Origin: Gyrodactylus bullatarudis
Taxonomy: Eukaryota > Platyhelminthes > Monogenea > Gyrodactylidea > Gyrodactylidae
Reading direction: 5' to 3'
NCBI GenBank assembly: GCA_012064415.1
Contig: SSNU01000104.1
Coordinates: 381,089 to 445,088, forward strand
Length of the DNA stretch: 64,000 nucleotides
Shown here: positions 1-10,769 of the stretch, one piece after another
How positions within the stretch are numbered: the first letter of the stretch is position 1
Layout: every line of letters starts with the position of its first letter
The notes under the pieces: model-generated
What the model was told of the DNA's origin: nothing
The model's input: only the letters and a program-made list of their open reading frames with translations
The model's database searches: none
Translations under genes and position numbers: made by a program

Positions 1-2370
1 GAAAAAACGAATAAAATAAAATGGAAACATCTTATTCTATTAATAAGTAATATCTGTCTTAAGAACAAATTTCTTAATCATGATAGAAAATCTAATATCA
101 AAGCATGTTCTTCATCAGCACTATATTTGAATAAACCTGGACAAAGCAAGAGCTTCGATTAAAAGTTTGAAAGTTCTATTAATAATTCCAAGAGTGTTTT
201 AGCGTTATTATTAGTGGAATCATTTTTTTCAAGTTCAAGTTTTCATTTTTTCAGCTTTAATTAGGGAAATTTCATCTATTATCAATGACAATTTATATAG
301 TGGAAATGATCAAAAATATCGAAATTCAATTCCCAAACGATAATGAGATCCCGGAAAAAATTTTTAAGTTTTCTTTTCATTCTTAAATAAATAGGAATCT
401 TCAACTCATGGTTCGAAAAGATGGGGATTTGGCGCTAATTCGAATTTTAGAAAATTTCCTCTATACTCTTAAAAATATATTTTATTTATTCAGATGGTAA
501 AAATAAAAGTGTGTCTTATCATTTGAATTGGGAAAATTTCCCAAATTGAGTTTATTCGGAAATATATTTTTACAGAAAAAAAACTTAAATTCTTTATAAA
601 TTAAGGGAAATTTCAAATAAACTCAATTTGGGAAAATTCTGACTTCTGATTGGCTAGCCTAACTTTAATAAAAATGTCATTTTCCAATTCATGTGAAATG
701 TTGATTGTAGAGAGAAAGACTCATTCAGAAATGAATAAGTGTACAAAAAACTTTGATTAACAATAAAGAGGACATTAAAAAATCAAAAAGCTCTTGTTTA
801 ATTTTGACAAATAAATTCGTATCTTGAGTATTGAATTAGTTTTTAATTTATTAATGAGAAGAAATCCCAAAGTACTCTACAGCAATAAAAAAATTTGTAT
901 GCCATAGAATTCCCTTGTGGCGAATATCATATATCCTATACCTAGTACTTATATTTTTAATATTTTAATAGAAAAATTTGAAAAAATTTCACATGAGTTG
1001 ATCAAAAAAGAAAGTCAAACCTCTATATTTTGGACCATTTTTCTTCGTGATAATCGAAGAAGTTCAAACTGTTCGATTTTCCACAATAAAGATGAATTTC
1101 TGGAAACTTTTTTAGCTGATGTCGAACTTTTTGTCTAATGATGATCCCAAATATCAGCATCAAATTCATTTAAATCTTAGAAATCGATAAAAATTTGAGC
1201 TCAAACGTTGAAAAAAGTGGAAATTGAGGCGTTTTCCGAAAATGGCCAAATCTTTCTCAAATTGAATTTATTCGGAATTATATTTCTTCTATCAGCTCAT
1301 TTCTTAATGGAATCCAAAAAAAATTATTCAGAAAAAATTGAAATTTCTGACATTTCAACTAGTCTTAGAACAAAGGGTCTCTCGAATCAAGAAAATGTCC
1401 TCATCAGTTGAGAATAACGAACTAGTTGGAATTATTCCCTTCTCTACTCTGAAAATTTTGTTAATTGAGTCAACGAAAAGACTGCAATTTGGCTCATCCA
1501 TGAGATTTTGCACGTGAAAAAATTGGAGCAGCCTTTCTTACTATGTTTTTCCAAAATTTAGAGGAAAATGAGTTTATCCCTAGAGAAAAATTGTTCCCGA
1601 GAGACTCTCTTACCCAAGTACTATTACAACTAATGTTGTATATTACTGTATTATTCTTGAGAAGAAAAATAATTTATATATATAAATACGTACGTGAGGA
1701 ACTCAAGAGGGGAGTTGTTTATTTAAGGCAATCAAATTCATTATTCTATCAAAATTTTCCCCTTCAAAATTTACTTAAATTTTTCTGAAATAATTCTAAT
1801 CAAGCTTATCTGATATTAATTATTTCTTTTCTCTCGGTGTATTTTCATTGATTACGTAATCAATTAACCAACTTTTTTTATTGTTAGAAGATATTCTGAG
1901 CTCCTTCGGACATATTTCTTTCTGATATAGAGATTTCATGTTGAAGATAACACAAATTATCATAAAGATTTTTTACATGATCTCTTCAGACTCTAACACT
2001 GGATTTGTATTTGTTATTTTACAAAAGTTTCAATTTATTAATCAAGAAATCGAAATCCATGAAGATTTAGAACGAAATATTCAATTTTATATTTGTAAAA
2101 CTCAACATTCTATTTAGTATATAAAGGCAGGAAAAAAACAAATTTTAGTTAGACTCCACACTGTAGATTGATAGCTGATTTTTTTCAATTGTGCACTCGA
2201 AAGGGTAATTATTATGAATGTGCATTTTTTTTAATTTTTGAATTTTTGATTTCCTATTTTTTCAATTCTCTTTCATAAATATGAATAGTCAATTTCGTTT
2301 TTTAATTCTTTCCTCTTTGATAATAATAAATCATGAGACCCACATTCACCGGTTAAATCAGTTAAACAGT
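1..2370. other. Gene-free AT-rich DNA
   Basis: No open reading frame here resembles a known protein, and no pair of splice-compatible exons with protein-like composition is visible on either strand. The short ORFs at 917-1138, 1208-1411 and 1543-1788 are low-complexity and look like chance openings in AT-rich DNA. I see nothing else that can be supported. Confidence 0.5.
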
Positions 2371-2374
2371 TATA

Positions 2375-2522
2375 ATCGGTTTACTTTCAAATCAACAAAA
2401 TTTTTCAACTCAAAGTTCAAAAAAAGGGTTTGGTACTTTCTCGATATTTGAAATATGCCATTATTTTTCAGAACTTTGTAAAAATCATAGATTCCCATCC
2501 TCATATTAACCAGCTTTATGTG
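2375..2522. repeat. End fragment of foldback family FB-A
   Basis: The segment carries blocks seen many times in this window: 'aaatcaacaaaa', then 'caactcaaagttcaaaaaaa', and an outer end reading 'catattaaccagcttta'. It matches the right half of the near-complete copy at 55,726-56,418. FB-A is my working name for this non-coding interspersed family. This copy is truncated to one arm. Confidence 0.55.
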
Positions 2523-2592
2523 TCACCTTTAGAATATTACTCAAGAACAAATAAAAACATGAATCGTGCAGCAACTATACTTACAAAGGTGC

Positions 2593-2702
2593 TTAGGTAA
2601 TATATCTCCCACAGGAACGTCTCGGTGGGATCCATTAGTAAGCTGTAACATTCAGCGACATCCATTACCAAATAAGACGTTCCTGTGGGATATATTACCT
2701 AA
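2593..2702. repeat. Small palindromic MITE
   Basis: About 110 bp that starts TTAGGTAATATATC and ends with the inverse GATATATTACCTAA. The arms are about 28-30 bp and differ only by a two-base insertion in the left arm; the centre is unrelated. There is no coding capacity. A degraded relative of the right half lies at 23,784-23,850, which shows that it is a repeat family rather than a chance palindrome. It is probably a miniature inverted-repeat DNA transposon of unknown superfamily. Confidence 0.6.
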
Positions 2703-4806
2703 GTTTTCTAGTTAAATAAAAATTTATTTTTTATTGTATTTGTGTTTTTTTCAACTTGTTAAAAAGAACCAATGAATAAAACCTTTTGAATTATATTTGA
2801 GGAATTTAGTATCAAGGTTTAAGATTCAATTAACTAAAGTTCATAATTTTAATCATGTTACGAGTGATAAGATTTCTAGTATTTTTGAAACTGAGTAACA
2901 AGATTAACGATGTGATTGAAGCCAATTATCTGGTAAGTGGTTTTCAATTGACCAACTTCAAGCTAGAGTTGAAATGAAGATGAGAACTCAGTATTTTTAC
3001 AATCTTTGCCCGATTCACAATAAAATGAGCCGAAAAGTTATTGAGATAAAAAAATTTACAAAAATACGTCAAATCTGGACTTTTTCAACTTTTGAGCACT
3101 GTTGATTTTGAAAATTCTAAGCGTTCGGGACCAATATTAGACGATGAATGTGAACTTAGCCATAGAATTACGAAGAAATAGTTAAATTTCGTAATCATTC
3201 CGACTAAAAGAAATATAAAAGGTACATCTATACGCTTTCAAAATACCTTATTTTCAGATTCTAATGATTGATATGTTGTCCTGAAGAAATTTGTATTATT
3301 TCGTATTCTGTCTACATTCTTAGAAGCAATCTTGTAATACTTTTTTTTATTTACATTAATCAATACAAATACATAAACTAATGTAAACTTGTTTCTTAAA
3401 TAACTATTGTACTAATCTATTTTTCGTGTAATTTTTTACAATACAAAAATCCCATTTACTCTGAATAAAAAATACGATGAACCTAATTCAAATTGAACAC
3501 ATTTAGTGTGTGTTGAAGTAACAATTTTTTACCACACGTGAGTTGGTTCTTTTTTGATGCATTTCTTTTCAAATGAGTTGTAAAACGATATATTCTCTGA
3601 TGCTCAAATGTGATATTAACGACTTAGTAGGATTTCAAGGGTTCAATCAACTCAATAATGATGAGAATCCAGATTTTTCACTCAGAGGTAAGAATCTGAG
3701 ATCATGGATTTTGAGTTTTAGCATAGGGAACAATTGCTAAATCGAAAAAAGACCAGCTTGAGCTAAGTATTCATTGTAGCTCAGTGGTCCTAAGTTGAAT
3801 TCATCCAATTGCTGCTCCAAATTCCAATTTGGATTGAATGAACATTCTTAGATTTAGATTTGGATACTTTTTAGGATTTACAGTAAAAATATTTCTATTG
3901 ATACATCTTATTTTTATTTAAACACAAATATTTAGCCCCTAATTAAGTATTATCTCGACCAATCAGAATGCAGCAAGTGATTTCTATACATTTAGAATTT
4001 ATTCTCGAATTCCCACCTTCATATTGAGTGGCCAATAGTGTAGATCTATTCAAAGTAATTACCCAATTTCTTTGAACAAAAGATTTCTTTCAACGAATTC
4101 CAATGTATCATTAATATTATTTGGTAAATAATATTTACCCTCATGTTTTATCAGTATGTATCTTTACGTACTGAACACCACCTTTCTTAAATTAACTTGA
4201 ATTAAAAAAATAAATACTCTATATAATATAATAACTACATTTCAAAAGGGGAGAAGAGGGCCCTTGTTTTCATTTTATCACGTCTCAGCTTTTACATTAG
4301 TGTAATCTCGCTCTCTTATATTTTTTATTGAGTAAGGAGTTTATAAAAGAAACTGCTAACTATTGAATTTCCAAGATATCCAAATGTTAGATGGATGGAA
4401 CAAACAATATTGTTAACGATCCATGATTAGCCCAAAGGCAGAATGAATTTCTCATCCATAATCCAATGTATCGTGTTTTATTTAATCTTTTACAATTTCT
4501 ACCTAGATACAGGCATAAGTTTAATTGGAAACTTTTACACTCACTTTGTAAAGATTGTAAAAATGTTTTGGATTTCATTGAAGGGAAAAATACAAGCATT
4601 TATTATTGATTTTTAATATTTCATAATCTCAAAATTTTTATTGTAAAGGCAGGACCAAAAATATTTTTTACTTCGATCATTTATGTAAAAATTCAAATTC
4701 TTTGTCCAATGATGATATTTCAGATAAGTCACACAGATAAGACTCAGCATGTAGCTAATTTATAAGCTAGCAAAGAAACAATTCAAACATTTATTGCAGG
4801 CATAAA

Positions 4807-4845
4807 AGCGTTTCGTCTTTATTAAGACTCTTCAGTATACCGTGG
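4807..4845 (-). ncRNA. Hammerhead-ribozyme-like relic 1
   Basis: On the minus strand the core reads CTGAAGA, then a stem II of GTCTT/AAGAC with a short loop, then GAAAC. This fits the conserved hammerhead core (CUGANGA, stem II, GAAA). The 3' side, where stem III and a GUC cleavage triplet are expected, reads GCTTTTATGCC and is not convincing, so this copy is probably inactive. It aligns with the copies at 6102-6150 and 59,751-59,805. Minimal hammerheads of this kind are known in Penelope-like elements and other small retroelements; which element carried this one is unknown. Confidence 0.5.
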
Positions 4846-5299
4846 CAAAGCACATGGGTCCCATATCAAATGTAAAATATGAGAACATTTGAACAAAGAT
4901 TATTTCGAAATAGAATGGTTAAATTTTCAAAGAAGAGAAATTGCTAGCACTAATTTTGATGAGAGTTTAAAATATAAAAACATTTTTAGTCTTGCAAATT
5001 ATTGTTGACACCTTGGAGATTCTCACAAAATTTCCATTAGCTCCAAAACGAATAAATGACGTGAGAAGAAAAAGAGTTTGCTGAAGAAGGTGGTTATGAG
5101 AGAAAACTCTTGATAATGTCTCACAAAAAGGAATATGTGTGTAACCATTTCCTCTATTCATCAGAAATTTTCTCTTCTAAAGCTGGTTAACTTTTACAAA
5201 ATTCTCAATTTTTTCATCAAGAAAACTAATTTGATCAAAATCATTTCAGAACTATATCATAGGAGACCCAATTTAACCATGTGAAGAAAAACAAGATTT

Positions 5300-5695
5300 T
5301 GAAAATACCAATCATATTTAAAATTTTGAATTAACGCAAGAATTCCATTTTTTGAACTTGAAGCTGAAAATTTTTAAAGAGAGTTGACTTTCAAGATCAC
5401 GATAAGTCAAAAGAAACAAATATACTGAGCCAGATGATAAAAATCCCCATTATTGTGCGAAAATTCGAATTTTTTTTCTTGATCATTTTTTTGCTTGAAA
5501 ATCAGTAAAAAAATTAAGTGTAAAATATTTCATAAAAATTCCTTAAAGATTGTTTTTTTCGAAACTTAATTTTCTTCATATCTTCGTGATCTGAAGCTAG
5601 TTAATATGAAAACAGGAATTAATAAAAGTCAATTTTTTTGAATTTGATCAAGAATTTTTAGAAAAATCATATATTAACTAGCTTTAGTTAGTTAG
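5300..5695. repeat. Diverged FB-A foldback copy
   Basis: It contains the family blocks 'ccattttttgaacttgaa', 'gagttgactttcaagatcac' and 'cttgatcattttttt', and a compact palindrome whose ends read 'agctagttaatatga' and 'tatattaactagct'. It may be two overlapping partial copies. No coding. Confidence 0.45.
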
Positions 5696-6101
5696 TTTTA
5701 TTATGATGATATTTAATCTTGGATAGATATTATGATTGGAATTTTCTTTAAACTTGATACTAACCTGCTAAATTTAAAAGTATTCAATTGATACATCTTT
5801 TCTTAATTAAATAAAAGTGGAATATAACAAAAACTTTGATTCTCATTAGAGCTTGAAGAGAATTAAATTTTTCTGTTCTATTCTTGATAACAGCTTTAGA
5901 ATTGAAAAGTCTTTACTAAATTCTAATCTGTCATACAGAATTTATGAGTAAATTGATTATTTTCCCTTATACAACCTTTGAGATCAAAATCAGAAATATA
6001 ATTTTATCCATCAACCCTTTCATGACTACGTATTTGAAACAACTGGCTATTTTTTTCAATCATAAAGTAAAAATGACCAGGTTTTTTGACATTCAGTAAA
6101 G

Positions 6102-6150
6102 GTCAGATTTAGAAGCCTTCCGTACTTATTAGGACTCGTCTGTACAATCA
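6102..6150 (-). ncRNA. Hammerhead-ribozyme-like relic 2 (decayed)
   Basis: The minus strand reads GTACAGACGAGTCCTAATAAG followed by a degraded core. It aligns with the 59,751-59,805 copy along its length, including the flanking CCTGGCTATG upstream. The invariant CUGA is mutated to CAGA and GAAAC to GGAAG, so self-cleavage is not expected. It matters only as a third member of the family. Confidence 0.4.
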
Positions 6151-7341
6151 TAGCCAGGTCTTCAACGATTTTAAGGAATTTAACACACTTTGCCGGTAGG
6201 TTGAATGTCAACAACGGCTGGGTAATTATTTTCCAACTCTAAACAAATTTTACCTCAGTTTGAATGATTTTGTAAAAAATAAATAAATAAAAAAGTTGGT
6301 GTAGTGCGCTCCTTTCTCTTTACATTACACTCAAATAGAACTAATCAACATTGATATTTCAGTAGTAAAAGTGTTCTACAGTAATGTGCTTACGAGTATA
6401 TTGCAAGTATATTCTTTTTATTTATACGAGAAGAAAAAGAAATAAAGTTGAGAGAAAAAACGAATGTTTCAAAACGTGATGATTGTAATTTTTCTCTTGA
6501 TGACAACAAAGTTTTCATTTCTCAATAAAGCATTACAATTGTATTTCTCAATATTTAAACAAACTTTATTTGTACAAATTTCTAAATAAATACACTACTA
6601 CATTATTACTTAATATGTATGCAGTGTGAAAAAAGTTTTGGTTGGTTTAAAATAAAAAGAGGACCAAGTCGAGTTTTTATATTTCATACCATGCACCAGA
6701 GTATGGCTGGTAGTGTTCACTCATGTCATCGTTCCCATGCATCGGTTAGTGACAAATGAGAAAGTTTATTTTATCACTTTTCTTGGCAGACTCATTTCTC
6801 ACTCTTTTGGATACATTACCCTGTTCACAATTTAAAAATAAATTATTAAACTTATCGTTGTACTTTGAAGTAGGTCTAAAAATCTATTCACAAATGAATG
6901 AAGTGTGGTTCTATATTCCCTAAACACGGTTTTCCCCGGTAAAGACTTAATTTTTCTTGAGAAAACAAGTTATTATTTATCTTAGTACTTGGTAAAAGAA
7001 CACTATGATTTGTATCATTAATTTGTTGCTTATATTGTTACCCATGAGCTAGGTATTATGGTTCGCCAAAGTTAACCAAGTCCCAGCTCAATACTAATGA
7101 ACTCCAAACGAGAAAATAGTGATCCTAAAATTCTGATCTTCAACTGCTTGATTTCTCGCTATCCTTACTTAGTTTTATTCAGAATCAAATACAAATTTAT
7201 AGATTTTCACTTGCATTTACTATAAATTTAATGAACTATTTACTTTGTTTGATGTCACCCAGAGTAACGACATCAAAAATTTCAGCAAAACTAATCCCTC
7301 GAATCCACATTCTCCTTCAACATTCAGGTAGATAAATTGAA

Positions 7342-7746
7342 TTAACTCAACAAAACATTCTTATGTCGATTTCCTGCTTGATTTTCTAAAATAATTTTCT
7401 GGTATTTATTGAACAAACTGTACGAATATTGATCCTTAACCCTTGGGAAATACTTGAATTTTTCACAGCCCCCTACGTTAGAACACAACTCTGTAGGATG
7501 TATATCAAAACAACTATCTCTTATTACCCTAATTTTGAGTTTTGACAAGATTTTAAGAAACACTTGACTATCAAAAGAAAATATACTCCTAATAATCAGA
7601 GATCTATAAAAATTGAAAGGTCGATCAGGTCTATCAGGTGATCTTAAAAAGTAATCGACGTGGAAATTTGAAATGTCCTGAGAATTAGTAAAACATTTTT
7701 GAGTCCCTGACAAAATAATAAATTCACAAGCTGATTGAGGTATCAA
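7342..7746 (-). other. Unrecognised 134-codon open reading frame
   Basis: This is a fairly long opening for such AT-rich sequence. I recognise no motif in its translation, and there is no clear start context or flanking splice sites that link it to another exon. It contains a short repeat of serine/proline/aspartate/arginine residues and is otherwise rich in hydrophobic and basic residues. It could be a chance opening, a decayed transposon ORF, or an exon of an unseen gene. Chance is the most likely. Confidence 0.12.
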
Positions 7747-8879
7747 GACTTTTTGAAATCTAGATGATGAGGCCCACTTTCACAATATGAAGGTGAAAAT
7801 ATTTCACATCTCAAAGTGGTGACAAAATCCTTTTTTTTGATCTTTGATATGAAAAATTGATTGTTGATTTCAAAGTGAGAGAGTGATCCAAAGTTTATTA
7901 TTACTAGGATCACGATTTTTCAGCCTATTTTAAAAACCGACTCAACTGATAATATTATGAGTAATAATAATTATTATAATATTAGGAATAACTATTTTTA
8001 TCAGGGTAATCTAAATGTTTTTTATTCTAATCTTAATTTTAATTTTCTTTCAAGGGATGAGTTATATTATCAGAGTTATTACTCTAATAATTCTGATTAC
8101 TATAAAAATTCCTTATTCTTTAAGAAATACTACACCTTTTTCTCCTCTTTCTTTTACACCAGATAGACCAATACAAGCCAGAAGACAACATAGACAACGT
8201 TATAGTCAATCTATGCAGAACAGCTACCTGAAGAACTACTTGGTTCAAAATTATAATATTATGACTTCTTAACATTATTTTATATAAGATCAAGTATCAA
8301 AATGCTTGTCTGTGATAATATTCAAGTTTAAAGATCAGACTTTTTTAAAAGTGCCGTTAGATTTTCAATGAATTTTTACTACGTTTTCATTAAAATTTTG
8401 AATATCTTTTTTGCTGATAACTTATCAGTGATAAGGCTTCAAGAGTTTTTTCAATGAAAATAGTAATAGAATCATGGTAGGATCATTTCTGTTAAATTTT
8501 GTTAATCCAATATGCCTACAAGAGAATTTAGGGAAAATGTGCAATGCGCGACTATGCATGGGATTGCAAACGAATATTCAGTTATTTTAGATCTCCCACA
8601 TCATTTTTATCAATGTTATATGTGGAAATTTCACGGAAAACTTTGATTTAAAAAAAGGAAGTTACAACTCTATCAGACAAGGAAACCTTTTGATATATGA
8701 GTTTTAAAATGATGATTAGAATTAGATTTTAACAAAAAGATTTTATTTGTTTTACGGTAATTTGTTTAAATAAAATGCAGCCTGAGGCAGATTTTAGTCG
8801 AGGCTTATTCATAAAACGTGCCTTCTTGTATCGTGTATAACACCTTTTATCACCAAAAAGTTTGTGATAAACTCAAAAT

Positions 8880-9235
8880 TTTCCAGGGATCTTGGATCAT
8901 CAATGTTTAACTGAGGAAAAATGATCAAGGAATCAACATTCAATTTTCACACGAATCGTGTGACACGATGATGGGGGATATTCTCAGAATCTGATTAAGC
9001 ATATTTGATTATTTGACTAATCCTGATCCTAAACATCAACTTTTGATCACTTTGAAAGCTTTTATTTTAATTAAGTTTGTCGTTAACTTGAAATATGCTA
9101 AATTGATTTTTCTTCGTACGATGAAAGTGGTCCTCTTGATCTACATCCCGAAAAATCTTGATCAAGTCCGATTTCTTGAGACTTTCATAAAAATCATAAT
9201 TTGCCATATTCTCTTACTACGATTCATTGAAGTAT
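8880..9235. repeat. FB-A foldback copy
   Basis: The order of blocks matches the right half of the 55.7 kb copy: 'ttccagggatcttg', 'atcatcaa', 'ctcagaatctgatt', 'gactaatcctgatcct', 'atcaacttttgatcac', 'aaaaatcttgatcaa', 'tttcttgag', 'ataaaaatcata'. About 350 bp are preserved, including the inter-arm spacer. Confidence 0.6.
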
Positions 9236-9510
9236 TTTGAATTCTTAAATTTTTCTTAATACAGTACTCCAAGTTGGTCCTGAGAATGCTTCTTACATTC
9301 AAACACCCTGTCATTGCGTATTTATGGATTTTTATGACAACGATAATGTAGCAGAGGAAAAAAGCGAGTCTTACTACAGTTTTTTCTAGGGGGGAAATTG
9401 CATTCAAGGTACTGCTCTGTTCATGTGTTTGATGTTTGCATTGCATATTCTACGTACACTTTTTCTGACATAAAAACGCAATGATGTAATAATTTTTAAT
9501 GATTACTCTG

Positions 9511-9527
9511 CTCTCTCTCTCTCTCTC
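9511..9527 (+). repeat. (CT)n microsatellite
   Basis: Perfect CT dinucleotide run of about 17 bases. Not associated with any gene seen here. Confidence 0.85.
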
Positions 9528-10769
9528 TTTCCCTTTGTGTTATCAAGATTTCTTTTTATAAATTGCAAATAATGATATAGGAGAGTACTGTATTAGTTGT
9601 ATGCAATGATATTTTTTCTACATATACAGATACAGGATAAAAACATCAGGAAGAGAAAAATATTGAATGTTGAATTTAATTAAAATATTCTTTTTTTGAC
9701 GTGCATAGTGTTTTATTCAAAAAACTTTATAGAAAAAGATTTTTGGATTTAGATAAGAAGGGAATACCGCTCTCTTGCCTTAATTCTGTGATGAAGGATT
9801 GACACATTTTGTTTGATTTTATTTTTACGCATTAAATGATCTAATAAAAACAATATATTTTCAAATTTTAAACTTTTGACTTCGAGACTCTTGTGAGTTT
9901 TATACCAAGAGACTCGACTCGAGAAAATAAGCTATTCATCAATAAATAAATCAAAAACATGAATGTAATGATAAACTTGTGAAACGTAGTACTGCATTTT
10001 AGAGAGGTAGTTTATGTAGCCATGGAAATTTATTTTGATAAATAGGCAACTAATTAAGAAAATCTCAATCAATGTAATTATGTGAGATATCTTGACTAAT
10101 AATGAATGTAATTATAATCAAGAGTAGTTGAAAGTTTAAAATTATATTTATATGTGTAACTACTTTAGAGTATGTTGATCATTTTATCGTATAATATTTA
10201 AATTAAATTTGAAGTTCATATTATGAACATTTGAAGTGAAAATGCTAGGCCTAGATAATTGTATTTTTTAAGATGATTTAAAGAATATTAACTTTACCAA
10301 TATTGAATTTGAAAATTTCAAGACTGATTTTGAATCTTTATTAAAGATGATAAATGAAATAATTAGTATTCTATAAACAGTCTTGAAGTTATTAGGTATC
10401 CAAATAGAAAATATCCATCAAGTATACTGTTGCAAAATTACTCAATAGTAAATAATTCAGTAATTATTTCAGTAATCAAACACTCTAAGTTTATTTTAAG
10501 AGTATGGAATACAAATTCTGGATATTATATCTATAGTATACATCTATAACTTATGAAAATATATTTCTGTATAGTGCATAATAAAAAGCGAAATATCAGT
10601 TTTAGTCTAGAACTTTTAGAAGCTAAACTTTTTTAAAATCTCAAAAGGATTTTGACAAAATCAGTAAAAATTATTAAAAAAATAAGCTTTTAAAACAATC
10701 AAGTTCAATATCCGCTAGTGACAGATTTTGTTTAAAGTTTTAAAACAAGTTATTTCATTCAAAACTCAA

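Larger units (their letters stand above)
2703..10769. other. Intergenic repeat-rich DNA, no host gene seen
   Basis: There is no exon with recognisable homology. Apart from the repeats listed separately, the longest openings are a 134-codon ORF at 7342-7746 (-), a tyrosine/asparagine-rich opening at 7957-8272 (+) that would need a frameshift, and a 94-codon ORF at 9162-9446 (-). None starts with supporting context or shows a known motif. A short CT run lies at 9511-9527. Confidence 0.45.

Noticed and set aside
7957..8272. Tyr/Asn-rich ORF pair on the plus strand as a possible secreted protein gene
   Set aside because: The openings are in two frames, have no signal peptide or splice sites, and the composition is what AT-rich DNA gives by chance.
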